DNA of 8,923 bases from Coriobacteriales bacterium (GTDB lineage Bacteria > Actinomycetota > Coriobacteriia > Coriobacteriales > UBA8131), in the NCBI GenBank assembly GCA_031274985.1, contig JAISPK010000139.1:1-8923 (forward strand), in the 5' to 3' direction. The stretch's first letter is position 1. The number at the start of each line of letters is the position of its first letter. This document shows, piece by piece, positions 1 through 6,592 of the stretch. The notes beneath the pieces are model-generated. The model saw only the letters and a list, made by a program, of their open reading frames with translations. It ran no database searches and was not told the origin of the DNA. Both the position numbers and the translations under genes were made by a program.

Positions 1-375
1 CTGCGCGTTGTGCTCGCGATACACGTGCCCGATCTCATAGGAGGCAAAGCCTGCCAGTACCTGTTTAACCTGCGCGTGCAAAGGCTTGATGCCCGCGCTG
101 CGCACCTGGTATTCACCCCTGACCTGCTTTACCACGAGTTCACTGTCGCAGTGGATACGCACCTGCGTTACCGCAAGTGCCTTGGCGTTGAGAAGTCCCC
201 ACAGCAGGGCCTGGTACTCAGCTTCGTTGTTGGTGGCCTGGCCGATAAAAGCCCCGCCCTCAGAGAGGGTCACCACCTCCCGGCCATCATCAGCAAGCAG
301 CACATACCCAATGCCACTGGGGCCCGGGTTGCCGCGCGACCCGCCATCAGTATGGAGAATAGCCTGTTTGATCAT
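1..375 (-). CDS. rnhA: Ribonuclease HI family protein (3' end outside window)
   Basis: Probable RNase HI, a cytoplasmic endonuclease that cuts the RNA strand of RNA-DNA hybrids. Seen: 125 codons run from the ATG at 375-373 to the window edge without a stop. The N-terminus carries HTDGGSRGNPGPSGIG with the first catalytic Asp at residue 10; TNNEAEY follows with Glu at 53, then CDSELVVKQV with Asp at 77. The last visible residues, YREHNAQ, are where the family places the segment just before its final catalytic Asp, so the gene should end about 10-30 codons outside the window. The visible part has no basic 'handle' of the E. coli type, so it resembles the shorter RNase HI subgroup of Gram-positives and archaea. 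It starts 4 nt after the stop of the zinc-ribbon gene, with an AGGA seven nt before the ATG, so the two are probably co-translated. The start is well fixed by this spacing. The symbol is family-level only. Confidence 0.9.
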   Translation of the reverse strand, partial: MIKQAILHTDGGSRGNPGPSGIGYVLLADDGREVVTLSEGGAFIGQATNNEAEYQALLWGLLNAKALAVTQVRIHCDSELVVKQVRGEYQVRSAGIKPLHAQVKQVLAGFASYEIGHVYREHNAQ

Positions 376-379
376 AGGG

Positions 380-1111
380 TCATCCTGCTTCTTGTGTTGC
401 AACCGTTACGAGTATCCTGTTGCAGTTTGGGCATATTCCAATCAGCGGCCCCTCGAACAGTTTTGCTAACTGCCCCTCGCTCAAGGTGCAAAAACAGCCG
501 CTGCAACGATTGTCTATGAGGTGCGCGGCGCCAATACCGGTTTTTTTCTCAACCGCACTGAGGTAGTCCCGTGCCAGATTCTCCGGCAGCGTAGCCACCA
601 GCGCTTCGCGCGCATGCTGCAGGTCGAAGATCTCTTGTTTGAGTCTTCCGCCTGCGTCACGATATGCATCGGTATAGGCCTGTTCCTCGGCCTCAAGCTT
701 TCTTGCGGCCTCAGCCACCTGGGCACCTACACCGGCGATCTTCTCCTGTTTTTCCATCTGAATGAGGCTGTCCTCTTCAAGCTGAGCTTTGCGCGTTGCG
801 AGCATCTCTATCTCTGCAACCAGGTTTGAGGTCTCACGATATTCGTTGGTCTTGTCCAGGACACTTTGAGCATGCGCTATCTGTTCATCGCTGTGCTGCG
901 TTTCGTCAGACAGCAGCACGAGCGTACGCGCCACCTCGTTTGCCATCTGTTGCACTTGCAAAGCCTTGAGCTCGAGCTCTTTGCTTTTTTGGCGCACCTC
1001 GAGGATCTGCTGCTTGTGAGGCAGTTCATCGAGCTGTTTTTTAATGCGGAGAATACTCACATCTATATCTGAGAGAGCTCTCAGAGTTTCTGCGTTTTGC
1101 TGCTCAGACAT
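380..1111 (-). CDS. Coiled-coil protein with C-terminal C4 zinc ribbon (DUF164 / zf-RING_7 family)
   Basis: A 243-residue cytoplasmic protein of the widespread DUF164 family, whose biochemical role is not settled; nucleic-acid binding or a scaffold role is usually assumed. Seen: residues about 10-175 are charged, rich in Gln, Glu, Lys, Leu and Ala, with the heptad character of a long antiparallel coiled coil. Residues about 195-235 form a zinc ribbon with Cys203-x2-Cys206 and Cys227-x2-Cys230 (CSGC...CPNC), the pattern expected for one structural zinc. No signal peptide or membrane segment is visible. The ATG at 1111 is chosen because AAGGGAG lies about 5 nt before it. A GTG at 1138 would add nine residues (MRLTSKGAR) but would place that Shine-Dalgarno inside the gene. 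It is directly followed by the RNase HI gene, suggesting a shared transcript and perhaps a nucleic-acid-related role. Confidence 0.85.
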   Translation of the reverse strand: MSEQQNAETLRALSDIDVSILRIKKQLDELPHKQQILEVRQKSKELELKALQVQQMANEVARTLVLLSDETQHSDEQIAHAQSVLDKTNEYRETSNLVAEIEMLATRKAQLEEDSLIQMEKQEKIAGVGAQVAEAARKLEAEEQAYTDAYRDAGGRLKQEIFDLQHAREALVATLPENLARDYLSAVEKKTGIGAAHLIDNRCSGCFCTLSEGQLAKLFEGPLIGICPNCNRILVTVATQEAG

Positions 1112-1131
1112 CCGGGCTCCCTTGCTGGTGA

Positions 1132-1149
1132 GACGCACTCCGGTGCGTC
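1132..1149. repeat. Perfect 7-bp hairpin in the leader of the zinc-ribbon gene
   Basis: GACGCAC and GTGCGTC flank a 4-nt loop, giving a perfect GC-rich stem. On the minus strand it ends about 20 nt before the ATG at 1111 and just ahead of the AAGGGAG ribosome site. No T-run follows on either strand, so it is not a standard intrinsic terminator. It could influence mRNA stability or translation of the gene below; that role is inference. Confidence 0.4.
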
Positions 1150-1201
1150 AACGCTATTTGCAGACTCAACCTAATACCCGTAGCGATTCATCGGTCCTCG
1201 C

Positions 1202-2149
1202 CTAAGCCTCACTGCTATGACCGGAAGAGGCTCTTTGGGTTATGCGGTCTGAGAGGCTGAGGGTCTTGCGTCGATCAGTACCCCAAAAAACTATGGCTAA
1301 CATTCCCGGCCCCACATGCGACCCGATAACCGCGCCAATCTGGGACTGCCAGAGCGTAATGGGATTATCAGAGATCTTGAGAACCGATTCGGCAAGAGCC
1401 GCCTGCTCCTTGGGCGCGTCGGCAGCACACACAAACACGGTATTGAGGCTGTTGTCACTTTGCCGGTCGGCATAAAGCTGCAGCATCTGCTTGAGTGCCT
1501 TCTTGTGACCCCTTGCAACGCTTTTAAAGATTAATCGACCGTTGAGGTCATAGGTAAGAATGGGCTTGATGTCGAGTTTAGCACCGGCCACTGCCGCCAT
1601 GTCGGGGATACGACCGCCTCTGCGAAGCGACTCCAGGTCGGGCAGAGTAAAAAAGCCATTGACATAATAACGCGCTTCCTCGGCCCACTTGACCAGCTCT
1701 TTGGCGGTAATGCCGCCGTCAAGCAACCGCACCGCCTCCATGACCAAAAGACCTTCAGCAGCGCTGGGGAGTTTGGTGTCTACCACGTACAACTCAGCAT
1801 CCGGGTAATCCTTGAGCATATTCTCTGCCAGGATACTTGCCGTGTCGCAGGTGCCCGAGAGCGCAGCGGTAAAAGCCAGATAGACCGTAGGGATGCCGCT
1901 TTTCAAGGCTCGCTCAAAGCTCTCGGAGAGTTCCGACATAGGCACCTGGGTAGTGGTTGGCTGCTCTCCCTTGCGCATGCGCTCATAAAAATCATGATGC
2001 GAGAGCGTCACGCCTAAATCGTCAAGGTATTCTCCGTCACTCAAGGTATAGGTCAGGCGAACCAGGTCCACCTGGTACGAAGCTACCAGGTCTGCCGGCA
2101 GGTCACAACAACTGTCGATGATCAAATTGCATTTACGATTTCTTTGCAC
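1202..2149 (-). CDS. DegV family fatty-acid-binding protein
   Basis: DegV/FakB-type proteins bind a single fatty acid and, in Firmicutes, present it to the kinase FakA for phosphorylation; other members have unknown ligands. Seen: 315 residues with IIDSCCDLP at 10-18 (family: DS-t-DLP), TTTQVP at 65-70, AFTAALSGTCDTA at 92-104 (family: iSs-lSGTyqsA), DLESLRRGGRI at 171-181 and SHVGPGMLAIVFWG at 277-290. These cover both halves of the fold in order. A tail of about 25 polar residues follows the last motif, longer than most members, which are usually near 280 residues. The start is a GTG at 2149 with AAGGAG eight nt upstream. It begins 33 nt after leuA in the same direction and probably belongs to the same transcript. 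Which lipid it binds cannot be read from the sequence, and no fakA-like gene is in the window. Confidence 0.92.
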   Translation of the reverse strand: MQRNRKCNLIIDSCCDLPADLVASYQVDLVRLTYTLSDGEYLDDLGVTLSHHDFYERMRKGEQPTTTQVPMSELSESFERALKSGIPTVYLAFTAALSGTCDTASILAENMLKDYPDAELYVVDTKLPSAAEGLLVMEAVRLLDGGITAKELVKWAEEARYYVNGFFTLPDLESLRRGGRIPDMAAVAGAKLDIKPILTYDLNGRLIFKSVARGHKKALKQMLQLYADRQSDNSLNTVFVCAADAPKEQAALAESVLKISDNPITLWQSQIGAVIGSHVGPGMLAIVFWGTDRRKTLSLSDRITQRASSGHSSEA

Positions 2150-2182
2150 GTCTTGTTCTCCTTAGTGTTGCCTGTTTCGTTA

Positions 2183-3733
2183 CTACTTATTGCTCCGGGT
2201 ATCGAGCGATGAATCAGTACTGCCGAGTAATCGGTTGAGAGCATTGAGATAGGCTTTGGCCGAAGAGACAATAATATCACCATCTGCACCTCGACCAGAG
2301 AAAATCTGTCCCTGCTCATTGGATAATTGTACCGAAACCTCACCAAGTGCGTCACTGCCACGCGTGACGGCCTGAATGGCAAAGCGCAGAAGTTCTGCCT
2401 GCGGCACGGCAACCAGGGCATCGATGGCCTTGAAGGTGGCATCGATGGGCCCGGTGCCCGAAGCACAGGTGTCGCACTCCTCGCCGTTTGGCCCCTCAAG
2501 TACGATGGTGGCAGTAGCTTTGAGCGGTGAGCCGCAGGAAACCTGTAGGATCTTGAGCTTCCAGAGTGCCTCGAGGGCGCGACCATGCTCTGCCATGAGC
2601 ACTTCCAGGTCTTCATCGTAAATCTGGTTCTTTTTGTCGGCGATATCCAGGAAACGGTCGTATATCTGGTTAAAGGAGGCCGGATCCGGCGTGTAGCCCA
2701 ACTCTCCCAGGCGGTGTTTGAGCGCGGCACGGCCGCTTCTCACGGTGAGAACGATCTGAGATGCCCGGGCGCCCACGCTTACCGGATCGATGATTTCGTA
2801 GGTGCTGCGGCACTTGAGCACCCCGTCCTGGTGAATGCCGCTCGAGTGGGCAAAAGCGTTGGACCCCACGACAGCCTTATTGGCTGGCACGGACATGCCG
2901 GTGATTGCCGCAATCAGGCGGGAGGCTCGCGTCAACTCATCCTTGCGTATGTTGGTGCTTACGCCCAGTTCCTTGTGGTGCAGGTCCAGCGCCATAACGA
3001 CCTCTTCGAGGGCGGCATTGCCGGCGCGTTCACCGATGCCGTTGATGGTGCACTCTACCTGGGAGGCCCCGGCAGCTACTCCGGCAATGCTGGAGGCCGT
3101 TGCCATTCCCAGATCGTTATGACAATGCACGGCAACCGTGGCTTTATCAATGCCCTCAACGTGGGCCATGAGCCAACTGATGAGTTCGGCGTACTGCTGA
3201 GGGAGCAGGTAGCCGGTGGTATCCGGTACATTAACCGTGGTGGCTCCCGCTTTGAGCACTTCCGTGAGCACCCGGGCAAGGTAGCTTCTCTCGGCCCTTC
3301 CGGCGTCCTCGGCATAAAACTGCACGTCATCGGTGTAGGTACGGGCAAGCTTTACCGCCTTGATGGCGCTGTTGAGTGCATCTTCGGGGCTCATTTGCAG
3401 TTTATCCTTGAGGTGGCAGGGGCTGACACCCAATCCGGTGTGGATGCGAGCACGCTCGGCTTGCGCCAGTGCTGTGCCGGCAGCCTCGATGTCTCCAGGG
3501 AGCGCACGGGCCAGAGCGCAGACCACCGCCTTGCTGCCCACATACTCTACGATCTTTTGCACACTGGCAAAGTCTCCCGGGCTCGACGCCGGAAAGCCGG
3601 CTTCGATGATATCCACCTTTAAGCGTAACAGCTCACGGGTAATGGAGAGCTTTTCAGAGCTGGCCATGCTAAAGCCGGGACTCTGCTCTCCGTCCCGGAG
3701 GGTGGTATCAAGTATCAGGATGTTTCGGGTCAC
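2183..3733 (-). CDS. leuA: 2-isopropylmalate synthase
   Basis: Condenses acetyl-CoA with 2-oxoisovalerate, the first committed step of leucine synthesis, in the cytoplasm. Seen: 516 residues, the usual length. The catalytic TIM barrel begins at once with LDTTLRDGEQSPG (Arg13, Asp14). The metal-binding HCHNDLGMA follows at 203-211, then NGIGERAGN at 231-239. AHSSGIHQDGVLK and TYEIIDP lie after the barrel in the linker. The C-terminal leucine-sensing LeuA dimer domain is present (LEGPNGEECDTCASGTGPIDATF and DIIVSSAKAYLNALNRLL), so feedback inhibition by leucine is expected. The start is taken as the GTG at 3733: it overlaps the larB stop in a GTGA, has AGAGGA about six nt upstream and matches the family N-terminus. 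A TTG at 3757 would add eight residues inside larB and is less likely. Citramalate or homocitrate synthase is less likely given the LeuA-like motifs. Confidence 0.95.
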   Translation of the reverse strand: MTRNILILDTTLRDGEQSPGFSMASSEKLSITRELLRLKVDIIEAGFPASSPGDFASVQKIVEYVGSKAVVCALARALPGDIEAAGTALAQAERARIHTGLGVSPCHLKDKLQMSPEDALNSAIKAVKLARTYTDDVQFYAEDAGRAERSYLARVLTEVLKAGATTVNVPDTTGYLLPQQYAELISWLMAHVEGIDKATVAVHCHNDLGMATASSIAGVAAGASQVECTINGIGERAGNAALEEVVMALDLHHKELGVSTNIRKDELTRASRLIAAITGMSVPANKAVVGSNAFAHSSGIHQDGVLKCRSTYEIIDPVSVGARASQIVLTVRSGRAALKHRLGELGYTPDPASFNQIYDRFLDIADKKNQIYDEDLEVLMAEHGRALEALWKLKILQVSCGSPLKATATIVLEGPNGEECDTCASGTGPIDATFKAIDALVAVPQAELLRFAIQAVTRGSDALGEVSVQLSNEQGQIFSGRGADGDIIVSSAKAYLNALNRLLGSTDSSLDTRSNK

Positions 3734-4458
3734 CGGTCTTCCTCTCGTTTTATCCAACGCGGTGCATTGATTCGATGCGCAATCTGTCCGGCTCCAAAGC
3801 CGTTATCTATGTTTACTACGCTCACGCCTCCCGCACAGGAGGTGAGCATGCCCAACAGGGCCGCCAGACCCTCAAAACTGGCTCCGTAGCCTACCGAGGT
3901 GGGCACGGCTACAACCGGTACGTCTACAAGCCCGGCAACCAGCGAAGGGAGCGCCCCTTCCATGCCGGCAACAACCACCAACACGCGGGCGCTGGCCAGG
4001 AGTTCTTGTTGGGTGAGTATCCGGTGTACCCCTGCCACGCCTACATCGGCAAGCAAGGTGGTGGCAGATCCCATGATACAGGCTGTGATGGCTGCCTCTT
4101 CTGCCACTGGAAGATCGCTCGTCCCGGCGCAACACACGACAATCTTGCCTTGCCCGCTTGCGCTGGAGAGTATCTCAGCGCAGGTTGTTCCCGTGATGCG
4201 CTCGGGCGCGGGGCGTCTGTCGATAAACAGGATGCCGCAGCTTTGCACATACGAGGCATCAGGCTCAGCGGCCTTGAGGGCGGCGGCGTGCTCTGCGGTA
4301 GCCCGCGTGACAAGCGCCAGCTCGTGGGTAGCGGCAAGCTCAGAGGCAATAGCCGCTACTTGCTCGGGTGTCTTGCCCTGGCCAAAGACCACTTCGGGAA
4401 AGCCGCAGCGCCTTGCACGATCAAAATCAAGGGTGGCATACGAATCTATTGCGGTCAT
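3730..4458 (-). CDS. larB: Nickel-pincer cofactor biosynthesis protein LarB
   Basis: LarB carboxylates the pyridinium ring of nicotinic acid adenine dinucleotide and cleaves the phosphoanhydride, starting synthesis of the nickel-pincer nucleotide used by lactate racemase LarA and relatives. Seen: 242 residues. The short N-terminal domain has DFDRARRCGFPEVVFGQGKT. The AIR-carboxylase (PurE-like) domain has VVCCAGTSDLPVAEEA near 108-122, VVVAGMEGALPS at 161-172, VPTSVGYGASF at 185-195 and MLTSCAGGVSVVNIDNGFGAG at 204-224. Cys208 in TSCAGG occupies the position of the Cys that binds the substrate covalently in Lactobacillus LarB. The ATG at 4458 has AGGAG five nt upstream. The stop overlaps the leuA start by 4 nt. 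larC lies 2.1 kb away on the other strand; no larE or larA is in the window. Confidence 0.96.
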   Translation of the reverse strand: MTAIDSYATLDFDRARRCGFPEVVFGQGKTPEQVAAIASELAATHELALVTRATAEHAAALKAAEPDASYVQSCGILFIDRRPAPERITGTTCAEILSSASGQGKIVVCCAGTSDLPVAEEAAITACIMGSATTLLADVGVAGVHRILTQQELLASARVLVVVAGMEGALPSLVAGLVDVPVVAVPTSVGYGASFEGLAALLGMLTSCAGGVSVVNIDNGFGAGQIAHRINAPRWIKREEDR

Positions 4459-4483
4459 AGTTTCTCCTAAAGCGAGGTGTCAT

Positions 4484-4492
4484 TGCTATAAT
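4484..4492 (+). promoter_or_regulatory. Putative extended -10 promoter of murT-gatD
   Basis: TGCTATAAT is a consensus extended -10 (TGn at 4484-4486, TATAAT at 4487-4492). No good -35 hexamer is found 16-18 nt upstream, as is common for extended -10 promoters. Transcription would start near 4499. The leader would be only about 16 nt if translation begins at the TTG at 4515, or absent if it begins at the GTG at 4500. Confidence 0.6.
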
Positions 4493-4493
4493 A
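4488..4493 (-). promoter_or_regulatory. Possible -10 box for larB-leuA, overlapping the murT -10
   Basis: Read on the minus strand, 4493-4488 is TATTAT, which would start transcription near 4481 and leave a leader of about 23 nt before the larB ATG. No convincing -35 is present, so support is weak. It shares five bases with the rightward TATAAT; only 56 nt separate the larB ATG and the murT TTG, so any leftward promoter here must overlap the rightward one or lie inside murT. Confidence 0.3.
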
Positions 4494-4501
4494 CCTGAAG
4501 T

Positions 4502-4507
4502 GAGGAG
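4502..4507 (+). promoter_or_regulatory. Shine-Dalgarno that decides the murT start
   Basis: GAGGAG ends seven nt before an in-frame TTG at 4515, ideal spacing. The upstream in-frame GTG at 4500 has no ribosome site and would sit at the predicted transcription start. The downstream in-frame ATG at 4527 is 19 nt away, too far. Confidence 0.6.
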
Positions 4508-4514
4508 TGATGTT

Positions 4515-5759
4515 TTGCCCAACCCGATGACCATAGTGGTCGGTAGACTAGTACAGGCAGCGGCCAAATTACGCGGCGGCGGTACTGCCCTGCCCGGATT
4601 AGTGGTAGAAAAACTCGAGCCCGACTTTGCCGTAAAGCTTCTGAGCGAGCTTCCCTTAGGCGTGGTGCTCGTCTCCGGAACCAACGGCAAGACCACCTCC
4701 GTTAAGGTGGTTACCGAATTGCTCCAAGCTGCCGGACTCAAGGTTTTTACCAACAACACCGGCTCTAACTTTATGCGCGGGGTCATCTCGTCACTCTTGC
4801 GAAAGGTGAGCATTCGTGGGCATCTGGATGCTGACATCGCGGTGCTTGAATTGGATGAAGCGCATGCCGTGAGCTTTGTCTCAGCAATCAAACCTCGCTA
4901 CACCCTGTTGCTCAACGTCATGCGCGACCAGATGGATCGTTTTGGCGAGATCAGCTACACGGCTGAACTGCTTACTGCGGTTGCCTGCAATACCACCGAC
5001 CTCGTCGTGCTCAACAGAGAAGACGCACTGCTCGCTGCTATCCCGTACAAGGAAAAGCTCGCCGCTGAGGTCAGATGGTTTGGCCTGACGGACGAACTCC
5101 GCAGTGAATTCACTGCTTTTGTGCCGGGACAGGAGAATGCCGCTGCCCTCCTTGCCAGCTTCAGCGGCAATACAGCGCATATTAAACTTGATGATACTAC
5201 CTGCGAGGTGCCCCTGACCTTAAAGGGTATTTACAACGCATACAATGCAACGGCAGCGCTTGCGCTCGTCCATGCTATTGTGCCCGAGACCCCGGTTGCG
5301 GTGTTGACCGCTGCGCTTTCTCGTGTACACTCGCCCTTTGGCCGCGGTGAGAGTGTTGACGTGAACGGCACGTCTGTTGAACTCATTCTCGTAAAGAATC
5401 CCAGTGGCTTTGATCTGGCGCTCAGGAGTTTTGACGCCAACGACTGCGCCACCATGATCACGATAAGCGATGACTACGGTGACGGACGCGATGTCAGCTG
5501 GCTCTATGAGGTGGACTTTGGCTCTCTTGAGCAAAACGGCGTTGCCATGGTAAGCGGATCGCGCGCCTTTGATATGGCGCTTCGACTTGAATACAACGAG
5601 GTGGCGCTGCAGGCGGCCGAGACTGATCTTAAGATTGGCTTGGATCGATTCCTTGCCACCAGCCCGCAGCTGCCTCATCGCATTTTCTGTAGCTACACAA
5701 CCATGCTCTCTCTGCGTAAGCTCCTGGCATCTCAGGCCACTTTGGAGCAGGTGATCTGA
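4515..5759 (+). CDS. murT: MurT-like Mur ligase (lipid II isoglutaminyl synthase subunit family)
   Basis: MurT is the ATP-dependent half of the MurT/GatD complex that amidates D-Glu of lipid II at the inner face of the membrane. Seen: 414 residues from the TTG at 4515. The Mur central domain has a P-loop GTNGKTT at 55-61, NNTGSNFMRG, ELDEA at 112-116 and NVMRDQMDRFGE. The C-terminal DUF1727 region has VKNPSGFD near 293-300 and DYGDGRDVSW, whose Asp326 corresponds to the Asp that completes the GatD catalytic triad in S. aureus. Odd: the CxxC pairs of the zinc ribbon usually inserted in the central domain are absent; the four cysteines are scattered singly and the region around 190-225 (LTDELRSEF...SGNTAHIKL) is short. 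gatD follows after 3 nt. Family membership is clear; conversion of lipid II is uncertain because of the partner's defect. A GTG start at 4500 (419 residues, leaderless) is the alternative. Confidence 0.88.
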   Translation: MPNPMTIVVGRLVQAAAKLRGGGTALPGLVVEKLEPDFAVKLLSELPLGVVLVSGTNGKTTSVKVVTELLQAAGLKVFTNNTGSNFMRGVISSLLRKVSIRGHLDADIAVLELDEAHAVSFVSAIKPRYTLLLNVMRDQMDRFGEISYTAELLTAVACNTTDLVVLNREDALLAAIPYKEKLAAEVRWFGLTDELRSEFTAFVPGQENAAALLASFSGNTAHIKLDDTTCEVPLTLKGIYNAYNATAALALVHAIVPETPVAVLTAALSRVHSPFGRGESVDVNGTSVELILVKNPSGFDLALRSFDANDCATMITISDDYGDGRDVSWLYEVDFGSLEQNGVAMVSGSRAFDMALRLEYNEVALQAAETDLKIGLDRFLATSPQLPHRIFCSYTTMLSLRKLLASQATLEQVI

Positions 5760-5762
5760 TCC

Positions 5763-6491
5763 ATGAGTAAAAGCCTCACTCTGCTCAATTTGTTCTCTCG
5801 TCACTTGAATGGCTATGGCGATGAGGGCAACCTCCTGGTTTTGCGCAAACGCGCTGAATGGCGCGGCTTTACCGTGCGCATCATTGACTTTGAGCTCGGT
5901 GATAACCCGGCGCTGTTTGAAGACGCAGACCTCATCTTTGGGGGTGATGGCCACCAGAGTAGTCAGATGGCACTCTGGCCGGAGGTCGAGCGGATAGCAG
6001 AGAGTCTGCTTCAGCGTATTGAGAGCGGGGTTCCTGCTCTGGCCATCGGCGCCAGCTATCAGCTCTTTGGCGAGTATCTGGAGACCCTGGAAGGCGAGCG
6101 CCTCAAGGGAGCAGGGATCTTTTCTGCTCACACGGTCTTAGAAGAACAGCGTAAGACCGGTAATATTGTTGTTTTAAGTAGCAACTTTGGTGAGATCCTC
6201 GGCTATGAGAACCACTCTGGCAAAACCACCCTTCATAAAGGTCAGGAGCCTTTAGCGCAGGTGATTAGCGGTTTTGGCAATAACGGCGAAGACGCAACTG
6301 AGGGCGCTCGCTCAGGCAAAGCTCTTGGCACCTATCTCCATGGGCCCCTGCTGCCCAAGAATCCTCAGGTAGCGGACTTTTTGATTGCTGCTGCGCTTGA
6401 GCAGCGCTTTGGTGAGCCGGTTGAGCTAGCTCTCCTGCCAAGCCCCTGGCTTGAGCAAGCCCGCGGTGTCGCAAAATCCCGCCCTCGCTAA
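5763..6491 (+). CDS. gatD: GatD-like class I glutamine amidotransferase, nucleophile Cys missing
   Basis: GatD normally hydrolyses glutamine and passes ammonia to MurT. Seen: 242 residues, usual length. The N-terminus (LLNLFSRHLNGYGDEGNLLVL) matches the CobB/CobQ-like amidotransferase fold, and GTYLHGPLLPKNPQVADFLI keeps the catalytic His193. Odd: the nucleophile elbow, normally ICGGYQ, reads IGASYQ at 95-100, so the Cys position is Gly96. The protein contains no cysteine anywhere. The GGGQDxEQ loop reads GGDGHQSSQ at 60-68. Arg130, at the spacing of the glutamine-binding Arg of S. aureus GatD, is present. There is no frameshift or stop, and the reading frame is clean, so this looks like a maintained protein rather than a decaying one. 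The ATG at 5763 is preceded by AGGTGATC at 5749-5756, a good anti-SD match inside the end of murT. Glutaminase activity is unlikely; a structural role or ammonia use is possible. Confidence 0.88.
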   Translation: MSKSLTLLNLFSRHLNGYGDEGNLLVLRKRAEWRGFTVRIIDFELGDNPALFEDADLIFGGDGHQSSQMALWPEVERIAESLLQRIESGVPALAIGASYQLFGEYLETLEGERLKGAGIFSAHTVLEEQRKTGNIVVLSSNFGEILGYENHSGKTTLHKGQEPLAQVISGFGNNGEDATEGARSGKALGTYLHGPLLPKNPQVADFLIAAALEQRFGEPVELALLPSPWLEQARGVAKSRPR

Positions 6492-6558
6492 AATTAAATA
6501 GTTAGATCTTGCTCACTGCTTCACGGGGGCTCAAACCGTTCTTGCGTTGCTGAGCAGG

Positions 6559-6585
6559 TATAATAATGGCTACCCGAAATAAGGA
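6559..6585 (+). promoter_or_regulatory. Putative larC -10 box and ribosome site
   Basis: TATAAT at 6559-6564 predicts a transcript starting near 6571. AAGGA at 6581-6585 then lies seven nt before an in-frame TTG at 6593. This layout mirrors that of murT. No good -35 is visible. If the box is real, the ATG at 6566 would be upstream of or at the transcript end and could not be used. Confidence 0.45.
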
Positions 6586-6592
6586 TACTGTT

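Noticed and set aside
10..519. A 169-codon plus-strand frame at the window start
   Set aside because: Antisense to the RNase HI and zinc-ribbon genes; no motif and no ribosome site.
2122..2730. A 202-codon minus-strand frame overlapping leuA and degV
   Set aside because: Reads the same strand as leuA in another frame, through its conserved allosteric domain; Arg/Ser/Pro-rich composition is typical of a shadow frame.
2585..3622. A 345-codon open frame on the plus strand opposite leuA
   Set aside because: It lies wholly antisense to a clear leuA, has no recognisable motif, and such long antisense frames are expected in GC-rich genes with biased third positions.
5220..6131. A 303-codon open frame on the minus strand across murT and gatD
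   Set aside because: Antisense to two genes with clear family motifs; its sequence shows no domain and it spans their junction.
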